Source: Dietzia alimentaria 72 (GTDB lineage: Bacteria; Actinomycetota; Actinomycetes; Mycobacteriales; Mycobacteriaceae). From it: DNA of 64,000 bases. This document shows positions 1-7,926 of this stretch, piece after piece. Each line of letters begins with the position of its first letter. The first letter of the stretch is position 1. The notes under the pieces are model-generated. The model was not told where the DNA came from. It made no database searches and saw only the letters and a program-made list of their open reading frames with translations. The position numbers and the translations under genes are program-made. The stretch spans positions 1-64,000 of the forward strand of contig NZ_AGFF01000008.1 of the NCBI RefSeq assembly GCF_000226215.1, read 5' to 3'.

Positions 1-119
1 ATGGGCGGGTGGTCAAGGGCGGCTTCTCGGCCCGCGATCCAACGGAAGATCTGGGCCTGCCGGTCAGGTGGGAGAGAGGCCCACCAGGCGTCAGCGAGAC
101 GGGCCTGCGGGCTAGTCAT
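1..119 (-). CDS. Prophage hypothetical protein, N-terminal 39 residues only
   Basis: This is the start of a gene that runs off the left edge. It opens with ATG at 119-117, inside the last codons of the upstream parB gene (overlap about 8 bp), so it continues the coupled operon. The visible part begins MTSPQARLADAWWASL and is rich in Ala, Trp and Arg. I do not recognise it. The position directly after parB and the lack of a gap argue that it is a genuine coupled gene. Confidence 0.5.
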   Translation of the reverse strand, partial: MTSPQARLADAWWASLPPDRQAQIFRWIAGREAALDHPP

Positions 120-1536
120 CCTCTGCAGGCTGGTCGTCGTCGCTGCCTTCCTGAAACGCGTTGTACTCACGCAGTAGCGCTTCCTCGACCGCAGACAGCG
201 GGTAGTCGTAGTCGAGCTCGAGGGTCACGAGGTGAGCGGCGGTGGTGCCGTCCCATGACTCGGGAATCGCGAGCGCTTCGTGGTCGCGGTCCGAACCGAC
301 ATGGACCCACCAGGCGGCGAAGATCAGCCGATCGAGGGACCACCCGGCAGGATCCAGGGCCGGGTCGTCAGCGTCCATCGTGACGTCGGGGCCGGCGACA
401 ATCGGCGCGAGACGCGTCCGGTCTACCGCCATCGAGTAGCCGTAGCCCTCCACCGCGATCAGATCGCGGAGCTGCCGCTCACGAACGCCCGGCTCAGCGT
501 GCATTCCCTCGCGCCACTTCTCGTGCAGCCACCGGAGACGGGTGGCCTGCGCGGTCTCCCGGTCACGACGCTCCTCCCGGGCCTTCTCGTACTGCTCCTG
601 GCGGACCGCGTCCTGAGCGGCTCTGCGGGCCTCCTGCACGTCCTCGCCTTCATTGACATCAGCGCCATCGATAAAGGTGTCGCTATCGGGCAGATCCTCC
701 TCGCCACGGGGCCGGATCGCGACCCACTGCACGCGCATCTGGCCCCAACCGTTCCACTCCGACACGTGCACCGACACCTGCGGGTCAGTCACGTCGTCGG
801 GGCGTTGGGCGAGGAACACGCGGACCTCGTCCGGTCCAGCGGCAGCGGGGCCGTCGGTAATGGTGGCGCCGGCCTCCTCCAGCTCGGCGATGACCGCGGC
901 GCGCTTGCGATCGAACTCCGCTTCCTGCAGGGCCCGCTCAAGGGTGTACCGGAAATTCGGAGTGCCGATGGACGCCTCGACGCGGGCCGCGAGCTCGTGA
1001 TCGCCGTCCAGCTTCGACAAGTGCAGCGCATCAGTGATGGTGACCTGACCGTCGTCGACGGCCTGACGGGCCGTGTCGGTAAGGCTGGCGATCTGAGCGC
1101 GGTCCTTGACGTGCTTGGCGGTGCGGCCGATGGCCTTGGCGATCTTTGCGGGCTTGACGTCCAGGTCGAGCAGGGCTTGGACGGCGTCGCCTTCCTCGGT
1201 GACGGTGAGGTCGGTGCGGGCCATGTTTTCGGCGAGCATCGCCTCGAGCACCGCGGCTTCGGTGTTGAGGTCGTGGCGGATCACGCACGGCACCTCGGTC
1301 CAGCCGAGGGACTGGGCGGCGGCGTGGCGGCGGTGGCCCATGACGAGGGTGTAGCCAGCCGAATCGTCGGCCGTGTCGGCCGGGGCGACGACGAGCGGCT
1401 GGTGCAGTCCGCCGGCCTTGATGGACTCAGCGAGCTCGTCGACGCCGGTCACGGTTCGGCGCACATTACGAGGATGAGGGTGGACGTGGTCGATGTCGAC
1501 GAGCGCGAACTCGGACGTGGTCGGGGTGGTGGTCAT
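112..1536 (-). CDS. ParB/Spo0J-domain protein of prophage
   Basis: A 474-residue protein with an N-terminal ParB/sulfiredoxin-like domain (about residues 8-110). It has the NVRR box near residue 22, a GHRRHAA motif (the equivalent of the ParB GERR box) and the AENMARTDLT segment that usually ends the nuclease-like fold. A KorB-like helix-turn-helix follows (PAKIAKAIGRTAKHVKDR). The long acidic and Arg-rich C-terminal half is unrecognised. Such proteins in actinophages may help plasmid- or prophage-like maintenance or act as DNA-binding regulators; no parA is visible. The start at 1536 is preferred over longer reading because it has GGAG 9 bases upstream and forms an ATGA overlap with the previous gene. 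Confidence 0.8.
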   Translation of the reverse strand: MTTTPTTSEFALVDIDHVHPHPRNVRRTVTGVDELAESIKAGGLHQPLVVAPADTADDSAGYTLVMGHRRHAAAQSLGWTEVPCVIRHDLNTEAAVLEAMLAENMARTDLTVTEEGDAVQALLDLDVKPAKIAKAIGRTAKHVKDRAQIASLTDTARQAVDDGQVTITDALHLSKLDGDHELAARVEASIGTPNFRYTLERALQEAEFDRKRAAVIAELEEAGATITDGPAAAGPDEVRVFLAQRPDDVTDPQVSVHVSEWNGWGQMRVQWVAIRPRGEEDLPDSDTFIDGADVNEGEDVQEARRAAQDAVRQEQYEKAREERRDRETAQATRLRWLHEKWREGMHAEPGVRERQLRDLIAVEGYGYSMAVDRTRLAPIVAGPDVTMDADDPALDPAGWSLDRLIFAAWWVHVGSDRDHEALAIPESWDGTTAAHLVTLELDYDYPLSAVEEALLREYNAFQEGSDDDQPAEDD

Positions 1537-1790
1537 CGGGTCGCTCCAACTCGGGGGTGCATGGGTCGGTAGTGCTGGATCTCGACGGCTTCGACCGAGC
1601 CAAGGGCGACGACGGCGAGGTCCGTGCAGAAGGTGCGACGAACGGCATTGCCGTCGATCAGGTCGGCGATCTCCACGAGCCGCCGCTCGGCCTCGGTCTC
1701 GTCGAGCTCGGCGGCTAGAAGAACGGTGTGTCCGGCGGCGGTCCTGGCGATCAATCGCCAACCGGGTCCGTGGTCACGAATGTTGGTCAT
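1533..1790 (-). CDS. Small prophage protein, unknown
   Basis: An 85-residue acidic protein beginning MTNIRDHGPGWRLIA. Its stop overlaps the parB start (ATGA), and its own start overlaps the previous stop in the same way, so it is translated within the coupled operon. It has a compact alpha/beta look with no membrane segment or cysteine pair. No family was recognised. Confidence 0.6.
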   Translation of the reverse strand: MTNIRDHGPGWRLIARTAAGHTVLLAAELDETEAERRLVEIADLIDGNAVRRTFCTDLAVVALGSVEAVEIQHYRPMHPRVGATR

Positions 1791-2092
1791 CGTGTGGTCT
1801 CCGTCTGGTGTGGTCGTCGAGCCGGGCAGGTCGCAAAGTGCGGCACCCACAACCGGCTCGGGCGGTCGGCGGGGTAGCGGCGGGCCCGATCGCGGGCCTC
1901 GTCCAGGTCATGACCGGACAGCTGCACCACGCTCGAGGTGCGACGCCCGATCTGGTCGATGAAGAAACGGCGGTGATAGATGCCCAGCTCCGGATCCGGA
2001 GACACGTCCAGCGGCACCGTCTTGCCCGAAGGCAACAGCGTCGTGAACGCGATCTCGTGCCCGCACAGGCGGCACGAAGCTGGGCGGCCCAT
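1787..2092 (-). CDS. Small prophage protein with possible zinc site
   Basis: A 101-residue protein beginning MGRPASCRLCGHE. It carries a CxxC pair at residues 7-10 and a C-terminal HFATC, so a zinc knuckle of type C2HC is possible. The middle contains several Arg-rich turns (DRARRYPADRPSR). The start shares one base with the preceding stop (TGATG), and the stop overlaps the next gene by ATGA. Function unknown; a nucleic-acid-binding accessory role is only an inference. Confidence 0.6.
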   Translation of the reverse strand: MGRPASCRLCGHEIAFTTLLPSGKTVPLDVSPDPELGIYHRRFFIDQIGRRTSSVVQLSGHDLDEARDRARRYPADRPSRLWVPHFATCPARRPHQTETTR

Positions 2093-2328
2093 CAGCCGGC
2101 CTCTACAAGCGCGGGGTGCTTAGGCCACCACGCCTGCACCGGGAAGATGATCGTGGAAGCGTCACAGAAGCCGCCCCACCCAGCCCAATGCACACCATCA
2201 GACAGGGCCGACGACGCCCGCTGAGCGAGCCTGCCGACCTGGCCGCGCGCATCACAGATCACCGTGTGCGGCGGACACTCCCGCAGCTCGGCCAAGTCCG
2301 CGACGGCGCGGATCTCCCCAGCGATCAC
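2092..2328 (-). CDS. Small prophage protein, GTG start
   Basis: A 78-residue protein beginning with GTG at 2328. That start forms a GTGA overlap with the stop of the upstream gene, which is why the longer possible reading (from 2427) is rejected. The sequence includes CPPHTVICDARGQVGRLAQR and a Trp-rich C-terminal half (HWAGWGGFCD). This combination is common in small actinophage early proteins, but I cannot name the family. Confidence 0.6.
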   Translation of the reverse strand: MIAGEIRAVADLAELRECPPHTVICDARGQVGRLAQRASSALSDGVHWAGWGGFCDASTIIFPVQAWWPKHPALVEAG

Positions 2329-2585
2329 GACGTGGCCTCTTCGTGGTCGTTGCAAACGATGCGAGTCTCGTCGTCGTTGACATGCCCGCGTTCTCCGCAT
2401 ACGTCGCACTTCTGGCAGTCCTCGCAAACGTCCCGGTCAAGCCCGAGCTGCACCCAGCCGGCCTGACCGGCCTGCTCGATAGCGGCTCCGGGGTCGCTGA
2501 AGGCCGAGAAGTCGTCGTAGTCGGTCTCGATGTAGCCGCAGACGTCGCACTTGGCCTGGTAATAGGTCACCGCGTGAGTGCTCAT
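2325..2585 (-). CDS. Small zinc-ribbon protein of prophage
   Basis: An 86-residue protein beginning MSTHAVTYYQAKCDVCGY. There are three CxxC knuckles (CDVCGY, CEDCQ, CDVCGERGH) plus a late Cys and His, enough for one or two zinc sites. The start at 2585 is chosen because it overlaps the previous stop by ATGA; a longer in-frame extension would run back through the HNH-like gene. Small double zinc-ribbon proteins are frequent in actinophage early operons, generally without assigned function. Confidence 0.65.
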   Translation of the reverse strand: MSTHAVTYYQAKCDVCGYIETDYDDFSAFSDPGAAIEQAGQAGWVQLGLDRDVCEDCQKCDVCGERGHVNDDETRIVCNDHEEATS

Positions 2586-2935
2586 GGCGTCGCTCCCGTC
2601 GGGGTGATGCCGCCCTGGTCGTCCAGCAGCACCCACTTCCGGTACCGGAGTAGCGGCACCTGAGCAGGGTCGGCCGCCTGACGGACGAGCCAACCCCTCT
2701 CCAGAGACTCCGCACGATTGGACTCCACATCGAGATGGCACGGCACACACACCGACAGCGCGTTCGCCGCGCCAGCCGAACGAAGATCCCTAGACCCGCC
2801 CATACCGCGCGGACGCCGGTGATGCAGCTGCGTCGCCTCATCCCAGCAGTGCGGCGAACGGACCTCACAGAACCCGCCCGAACGCGCCATCACCCGGGCC
2901 TTCACCACCGCGGAGAACTTGGCCGTGGCCATCAC
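2582..2935 (-). CDS. HNH-like endonuclease-fold protein of prophage
   Basis: A 117-residue protein with the core of an HNH-type zinc nuclease fold: GFCEVRSPHC, then QLHHRRPRGMGG and NALSVCVPCHLDVESN. The first His pair sits where HNH enzymes carry the general base. The Asn and the CxxCH segment match the later part of the motif. It is small and lacks the long DNA-binding arms of homing enzymes. It could be a DNA-processing nuclease of the phage. The basic N-terminus (KFSAVVKARVMARSG) fits DNA contact. Family assignment is from motif reading only. Confidence 0.65.
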   Translation of the reverse strand: MMATAKFSAVVKARVMARSGGFCEVRSPHCWDEATQLHHRRPRGMGGSRDLRSAGAANALSVCVPCHLDVESNRAESLERGWLVRQAADPAQVPLLRYRKWVLLDDQGGITPTGATP

Positions 2936-3183
2936 TCCTCCCCGATCAGAGGGAGCTGCCCGGACTCGACCAGCGCATCCCGGCGAGCATCCAGCTCGTC
3001 ATACAACTCGTCGAGGGTGTCGCGGACCTCGTCAGAAGAAGTGACCGGCCTCCATTCCCATCCGTCGATATGCAGCTCGACCGTTTCTCCCCGGTCCAGG
3101 GCCCGGCACGCCACGTCCGTCAGATAGCCGACGTCGCCGTTGCCAACGGTGAAGCCAGAGCCTGAGCGCCTGAGGTAAATCAT
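2932..3183 (-). CDS. Small prophage protein, unknown
   Basis: An 83-residue acidic protein beginning MIYLRRSGSGF, with a helical and highly charged C-terminal half (DTLDELYDELDARRDAL). It overlaps both neighbours by four bases. There is no recognised motif. The predicted small sheet followed by a long helix resembles many phage accessory proteins, but no function can be given. Confidence 0.55.
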   Translation of the reverse strand: MIYLRRSGSGFTVGNGDVGYLTDVACRALDRGETVELHIDGWEWRPVTSSDEVRDTLDELYDELDARRDALVESGQLPLIGEE

Positions 3184-3518
3184 CGGTCCTCCTGAGCAAA
3201 TGCAGCGAGATCACGGGCGGTTTCCTCCGCCAGTTGCTCGATGTCGATCACCGTCAAGACCCGGCGCGCCTCTTCGGTGGTGGGGACATACGAGGGGGCC
3301 GCGGTGATCGGGATCGGGGCGGCAACCGGGCGGCACACAGCGCCGCGCGCCGTGGGCCGCGCTGCCGTGGCGCGGTTCCGGAGGGCGTCGGCGGCGGCAG
3401 CCCACAGAGCCGCGATCACCCGCGCTTCACGAGGGGTCGTCCCTGCCGGAGCAACGATGCGATCAGACCCACACGAACGGACGTCACCGTTGTGGTCGAT
3501 GTATACGGAAGGCATCAC
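3180..3518 (-). CDS. Small prophage protein, unknown
   Basis: A 112-residue protein with an N-terminal beta-rich part (MMPSVYIDHNGDVRSCGSDR), a helical Ala-rich middle and a proline-rich linker before a final acidic helix. It is linked by four-base overlaps on both sides. The family is not recognised; only its place in the coupled early operon supports it as a gene. Confidence 0.55.
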   Translation of the reverse strand: MMPSVYIDHNGDVRSCGSDRIVAPAGTTPREARVIAALWAAAADALRNRATAARPTARGAVCRPVAAPIPITAAPSYVPTTEEARRVLTVIDIEQLAEETARDLAAFAQEDR

Positions 3519-3739
3519 AAACCCCCGAACGCGGCGACGCTCACCATGACCCCGATGAAGATGACGACGAACAAAGTGCAGGCCACGAGCGTGGCATCGT
3601 CCTCCCGTAGCACCGGCGCGTCCGGATCGACCGGGCGGACCACCACGGGTTTAGGCGGAATGATCTCGCCACGCGCAGCTTGTGAGGCGTAGGGGAGCGG
3701 GGCCGACAAAGGCCTATCTGGTCGAATCTGAGTGGTCAT
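3515..3739 (-). CDS. Small single-pass membrane protein of prophage
   Basis: A 74-residue protein with a proline-rich, soluble N-terminal two thirds and a clear hydrophobic C-terminal segment (ATLVACTLFVVIFIGVMVSV) ending in a short tail. A tail-anchored topology is likely. Small membrane proteins in this position of temperate actinophages are sometimes involved in exclusion of other phages, but nothing in this sequence shows that role. It overlaps both neighbours by ATGA. Confidence 0.6.
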   Translation of the reverse strand: MTTQIRPDRPLSAPLPYASQAARGEIIPPKPVVVRPVDPDAPVLREDDATLVACTLFVVIFIGVMVSVAAFGGL

Positions 3740-3999
3740 CGGGCCCTCCGGGGAAGATGACGCGACGGCTTCACGCCAGTCGCGCGTTCGATCTCGTGGT
3801 GCTTATGGCCCGCCTCGACCAGGGCCGGGATGTAGTCGGTGATGCTGTTGGGCTCGCACAGGTCCGCGGGGACGGGCAGGCCGGCGACGATCAGGTCACG
3901 GATCCGGCCGAGAATCACCCAGTCCGGGACTACCGCGTGCGGGTCCCAGTCGACGGTGTGCGAAGTAGTGAGGCTCGTGGCCGTGGTGGCTGTAGTCAT
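3736..3999 (-). CDS. Small prophage protein, unknown
   Basis: An 87-residue protein. The Thr-rich N-terminus (MTTATTATSLTTSHTVDWD) precedes a helical region. The tail, GHKHHEIERATGVKPSRHL, looks like a short helix-turn-helix followed by basic residues, so DNA binding is conceivable. It overlaps both neighbours by four bases. No named family recognised. Confidence 0.5.
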   Translation of the reverse strand: MTTATTATSLTTSHTVDWDPHAVVPDWVILGRIRDLIVAGLPVPADLCEPNSITDYIPALVEAGHKHHEIERATGVKPSRHLPRRAR

Positions 4000-4223
4000 G
4001 ACGTCCTCCCGGGGAAGATGCGGATGTCATCCAGCGCAATGGGCGCCAGAATCGTGCGATGGTTCGACGAATCGGAGATCCACGCCATCGCCGCCGGTTC
4101 GCGGGTCGGCAGATGAGTGAACCGGTCAATGCCGCGCACGATGTGCCACCGCCCGTACGCGCGAGCAAAAGCGTGAGTGTCGGCGGCGATCTCCTCAGCC
4201 GTTCGCATGTCCGGGACCATCAC
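3996..4223 (-). CDS. Small prophage protein, unknown
   Basis: A 75-residue protein beginning MMVPDMRTAEEIAADTHAFARAY, with a helical N-terminus and a short Trp-containing beta-like C-terminal part. It has four-base overlaps with both neighbours. No motif identifies it. Confidence 0.5.
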   Translation of the reverse strand: MMVPDMRTAEEIAADTHAFARAYGRWHIVRGIDRFTHLPTREPAAMAWISDSSNHRTILAPIALDDIRIFPGRTS

Positions 4224-4771
4224 TGCTCACCCGACTCAGGATTGAGAGCCGTCTCGGCCACTACCCAGTGCCACGACCCGGCGCGGACGGTGGCCACTCG
4301 GTGTTGCTCGTCGCCGCTGCCGTCGTAGAAACGGAGCTCCGTGCCGTCCGGGCGGGCGTAGGTGGTGTGGCGTTCGGCCAAGACCCGGATGTCGCTGCCA
4401 TTGGTTCCGCGAACGATCCACACGGCCGGGCGTGGGTCGATCTCGCTGCGCATTGCGCCCGGTGACGGAAGCTCGGTAGCGGTGTCGTCGAGAGGCTGCG
4501 AGCAGTTGCGGTGCTCTTCGGTGAAGTCGGTGAGCATCCGGTGGTCGTCGTCGAGCTCGTCGGTATTGAGCTCGTCATCCGGCCCGGCGAAACCGGCAAC
4601 ACCACAGCCAGCGCCGCAGCGACCGCAGTCGGCCTGCCAAGTGCCGTTGCCCTTGGTTTCGACAATGACGTGGCCCGCCCGCTCGAGGGTTGAGGGGGTG
4701 TAGGTCGTCATCGGACCGCCGGAGAACTCCTCGGCCTCCACCAGGGCCGCGAAGTGATCAGGGGTGCTCAT
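4220..4771 (-). CDS. Prophage hypothetical protein with Cys-rich N-terminus
   Basis: A 183-residue protein. Near residue 48 it has a CGRCGAGC cluster and later HRNC, compatible with one zinc site. The C-terminal half (about residues 115-175) reads as a small beta-rich domain. The chosen start overlaps the antirepressor stop by ATGA; an internal Met at residue 21 is an alternative. No family recognised. Confidence 0.55.
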   Translation of the reverse strand: MSTPDHFAALVEAEEFSGGPMTTYTPSTLERAGHVIVETKGNGTWQADCGRCGAGCGVAGFAGPDDELNTDELDDDHRMLTDFTEEHRNCSQPLDDTATELPSPGAMRSEIDPRPAVWIVRGTNGSDIRVLAERHTTYARPDGTELRFYDGSGDEQHRVATVRAGSWHWVVAETALNPESGEQ

Positions 4772-5592
4772 GACGCCACCGCGCCGTCAATAGGGAGGCT
4801 GGCGTTCGTCGACATGCCGCACTTCGTGGCGAGCTGGTCGACGTAGAACACCTTGACCATCAACGTCTGGCGGACCTGCCCGTTATGAAGCCGCGGGGCA
4901 TTGTGCTGCGGCCGGAGCTCGAACCAGTCGGTCGTCGCGCGGCCAGCGCGGGCCCGGTACTCGTACTCCTCAACGACACGCTGCGCCTTGGCAGACCACC
5001 GGGAGCCGATCGTCTTGCGGAAGATGATGTTCCGACCAACGAGAGTGTCGAACGCCTCCTTCTTCGTGAGGCCGACGAGGCGGCCCCAGTCCTCGATCAG
5101 GGTCAGGTCGGAGTTTTTGGCGATGTGCCGATCGTGGTAGGCGATCGCCGGGGCCGCGGATTCGAGGGCAGCGGCGAGGACCGACTTCTCTTCTTCGGCC
5201 GCGAGGACCATGCGGGCGAGGTCTCCGCGGGTGACCGCCTCGACGTCGACCTTCGGGGCGCCGTAGCCGCCGGTACGCCGGATCTCGGGAAGCACCTCGC
5301 GGGTAACCCACCGGCGGAAGTCAGCGGCCCGCCCGGACCGGGATCGGAGGGCCGCTGTGTAGAAGCCCGATTCCGAGATGACAGTCATTTCCTGATCGCC
5401 AGAGGGGGTACTCACAATCTGAGTACCCTTTTCGTCGGCATCCAGTCCACGAGTCAGGTTGTGGGCGTCGCGGTACTCGAGCGATCGAGCGATGTCCGCA
5501 GCGACGAGCCACGGCTCGCCGTCCACGGAGATGACGCGCACCACGACGGCGCCGTAATTGAACGGAACCAGAGTTCCGGTAGAGTGGGTCAC
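4768..5592 (-). CDS. BRO-N phage antirepressor
   Basis: A 274-residue protein. Residues about 10-110 form a BRO-N/Bro-like DNA-binding domain, with the family hallmarks GEPWLVAADIARSLEYRD, ESGFYTAALRSRSGRA and FRRWVTREVLPEIRRTGGY. Residues about 150-260 form a second, KilA-C/antirepressor-like domain. Proteins of this class are made early by temperate phages and antagonise or bypass the repressor, or act directly on DNA. It starts with GTG at 5592, preceded by a weak AGGT site, and heads the long coupled operon. Its place directly after the Cro-like gene fits a lytic-switch role. Confidence 0.85.
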   Translation of the reverse strand: MTHSTGTLVPFNYGAVVVRVISVDGEPWLVAADIARSLEYRDAHNLTRGLDADEKGTQIVSTPSGDQEMTVISESGFYTAALRSRSGRAADFRRWVTREVLPEIRRTGGYGAPKVDVEAVTRGDLARMVLAAEEEKSVLAAALESAAPAIAYHDRHIAKNSDLTLIEDWGRLVGLTKKEAFDTLVGRNIIFRKTIGSRWSAKAQRVVEEYEYRARAGRATTDWFELRPQHNAPRLHNGQVRQTLMVKVFYVDQLATKCGMSTNASLPIDGAVAS

Positions 5593-5650
5593 GACAGACC
5601 TACTTTCTGTTCATGGCCCCGACCAGTTGCGCCTGGTGCGGGGCCGCTTC

Positions 5651-5908
5651 TTATGCGACTGGGGAGTGAGCGCCGATAAAGGCGTGGACCGGGACACCAA
5701 TGAGATCGGCCAGTGCGTACAGCTCAGACACTCGGAATGAGTGCCGCCCGTTCATCCGCCTAGAGAGGCTTGAGTCGGCAAGTCCGAGAGCCCGCGCGGC
5801 CGCGGTTTGCGAGATGCCAGTCCGCGCCAGCTCAGCGCGAATATTCATCGCGACGGCCTGGTCCGGGGTTGTGTTGCTCACAGTTAGATAGTGTTCCACA
5901 TGGGGCAA
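5651..5908 (-). CDS. Cro-like helix-turn-helix regulator of prophage
   Basis: An 85-residue single-domain HTH protein of the Cro/CI (lambda-repressor-like) fold, with helices SQTAAARALGLADSSLSRRM followed by NGRHSF. It is transcribed divergently from the repressor at 6006. Its recognition region SRRMNGRH closely resembles SRRMKGKH in that repressor, so the two probably share operators. A GTG at 5881 (residue 10) is an alternative start that would keep the whole domain. It is the first gene of the leftward early transcript. The Cro role is inferred from fold, size and position. Confidence 0.75.
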   Translation of the reverse strand: MPHVEHYLTVSNTTPDQAVAMNIRAELARTGISQTAAARALGLADSSLSRRMNGRHSFRVSELYALADLIGVPVHAFIGAHSPVA

Positions 5909-6005
5909 TACTCCGCAAGGGGAATGACACAGTTGGGATTACCGTCCAGGTCACAATATTGACGTTGCGCTTGCTTTATTGCGCCTAGTGGAAGATGATT
6001 CGACT
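5909..6005. promoter_or_regulatory. Divergent immunity switch region
   Basis: This 97-base gap separates the divergent Cro-like and repressor genes and must hold both promoters. It contains a GTCA-N6-TGAC dyad at 5950-5963, a candidate operator half-site pair. A TTGACG hexamer overlaps it at 5959, and TTGCGC occurs as a direct repeat at 5965 and 5979. No convincing -10 at ideal spacing was found, so exact promoters are left open. Confidence 0.45.
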
Positions 6006-6370
<365 letters not shown>

Positions 6371-6569
6371 TTGCTTGGTGCGAGAGAAACAGTAACAGGA
6401 CGCATGCCCTATCGCGAAATCGCCAGATCAGAGCCTGGGGTGCTGCTGGTGTTGACACCGCTCCCGTATCCGATTCGATATGGAGGACGTGCGTTTCACA
6501 AGGCATACTGGTAAGAGATCCTCCCGGTCGTGGCCGTGATCTGGGGAAGCGACTTGGAAGGGGCCGTAA

Positions 6570-7802
6570 GTGAACCTGCGCACAACGGATCAGCTAGCAC
6601 GGCGGGGCGGCGCAGCCCGGTCGAGGACCCGTCTCGCGCTTGTCTCCGTATTCGTGGGCGCTCTCGTCCTGGCCGGGTGCACCATCGGTGACACGTCGGT
6701 AGGCGGGGGACAGGCAACAGAAGATCCGGCGGGCCCGTCCGCTGTCATAGACATGTCGGTCGAGGACGGTGCCACCGATGCCAACCCGACGGTGCCGATC
6801 GTGTTGACCGCCGACGGGGGTCGCCTCGACACAGTTGTGATGCGAAACCCCGACGGTGAGCAGGTTCGCGGGGAGTTCAACGCTGACTTCAGTGAGTGGC
6901 GCAGCACTGAGGAACTCGGTTACAGCCGCCAGTACACGCTGGAGTCCAGTGCGACGGACGAGGCGGGACTGGTCACCAAGGAAGATTTCACGTTCTCGAC
7001 CCTTACACCCAACATCATGACGGCGGCCTACCTCACGGTGGGCGACGAAGCCGTGGTCGGCATCGGCCAGCCCGTCGCGGTGATGTTCGACGAGCCCATC
7101 GCGGACCGTCGGGCCGCGCAGGACAACATTCACGTCACCACCACCCCCGAGGTGGAGGGTGCCTTCTACTGGGTCTCCAACCAGGAGGTCCGTTGGCGTC
7201 CGGCCGAGTACTGGGATCCGGGTACCAAGATCGACGTGCATGTGGATATCTACGGTGAGGACCTGGGCGGCGGCATGTACGGCCAGGAGGACGCCCAGAG
7301 CAATTTCGAGATCGGCGACGCGGTGATCTCGCGGGTTGATGATTCGAACAAGCAGATTCAGATCGAGCGCAACGGCGAGATTGTCAAGACGATGCCCACC
7401 TCGATGGGCAAGTCGGGTACGCCTACCCCGAACGGCACCTACGTGATCGGCGAGAAGCTCGCCTCCATGGTGATGGACTCCTCGACGTACGGAGTTCCCG
7501 TGAGTTCTCCGGAGGGCTATCGCACCGAGGTGCAGTACGCGACCCGGATGTCCTACAGCGGTATTTTCGTCCACGCCGCGCCGTGGTCGGTGTGGGCGCA
7601 GGGCAGCCAGAACACGAGCCACGGTTGCCTCAACGTGAGCACCACCGACGCGAAGTGGTTCTACGACAATGCCAAGCGTGGCGACATCTTCGAGGTCACG
7701 GGAACCAGTGGCGACACGCTGCCCGGCTGGGACGGTCTGGGCGACTGGAACGTCCCGTGGGAGACGTGGAAGGCCGGTAACGCGGACCAGGGCGCTGCGT
7801 GA
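6570..7802 (+). CDS. L,D-transpeptidase lipoprotein
   Basis: A 410-residue exported enzyme that makes 3-3 cross-links between meso-diaminopimelate residues in peptidoglycan. It has a basic N-terminus, hydrophobic stretch and lipobox LAGC with Cys37 as lipid anchor. Ig-like domains span about residues 55-255. The YkuD catalytic domain (about 258-378) has the SHGCLN motif with nucleophile Cys353 and an upstream His. The short Trp-rich C-terminal extension is typical of the LdtMt2 group. Start is GTG with GGAAGGGG upstream. Its place next to orn/cmrA matches the ldtB (Rv2518c) neighbourhood of mycobacteria. Confidence 0.93.
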   Translation: MNLRTTDQLARRGGAARSRTRLALVSVFVGALVLAGCTIGDTSVGGGQATEDPAGPSAVIDMSVEDGATDANPTVPIVLTADGGRLDTVVMRNPDGEQVRGEFNADFSEWRSTEELGYSRQYTLESSATDEAGLVTKEDFTFSTLTPNIMTAAYLTVGDEAVVGIGQPVAVMFDEPIADRRAAQDNIHVTTTPEVEGAFYWVSNQEVRWRPAEYWDPGTKIDVHVDIYGEDLGGGMYGQEDAQSNFEIGDAVISRVDDSNKQIQIERNGEIVKTMPTSMGKSGTPTPNGTYVIGEKLASMVMDSSTYGVPVSSPEGYRTEVQYATRMSYSGIFVHAAPWSVWAQGSQNTSHGCLNVSTTDAKWFYDNAKRGDIFEVTGTSGDTLPGWDGLGDWNVPWETWKAGNADQGAA

Positions 7803-7926
7803 CCCGGGCGTACGACTAACTGTGCGTGACATCAGTACAAATGTGGCGTTTCTTTCCATGATCAGCGTTGTGGCCCGGCGTGTCGGGTTGGAGTTCTGAC
7901 GGTTCGTACATCGACCAACGCGGCCC

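Noticed and set aside
280-1572. Long plus-strand reading frame opposite parB (430 codons)
   Set aside because: It is an antisense shadow of a well-supported ParB gene in high-GC sequence; its translation has no family-like features.
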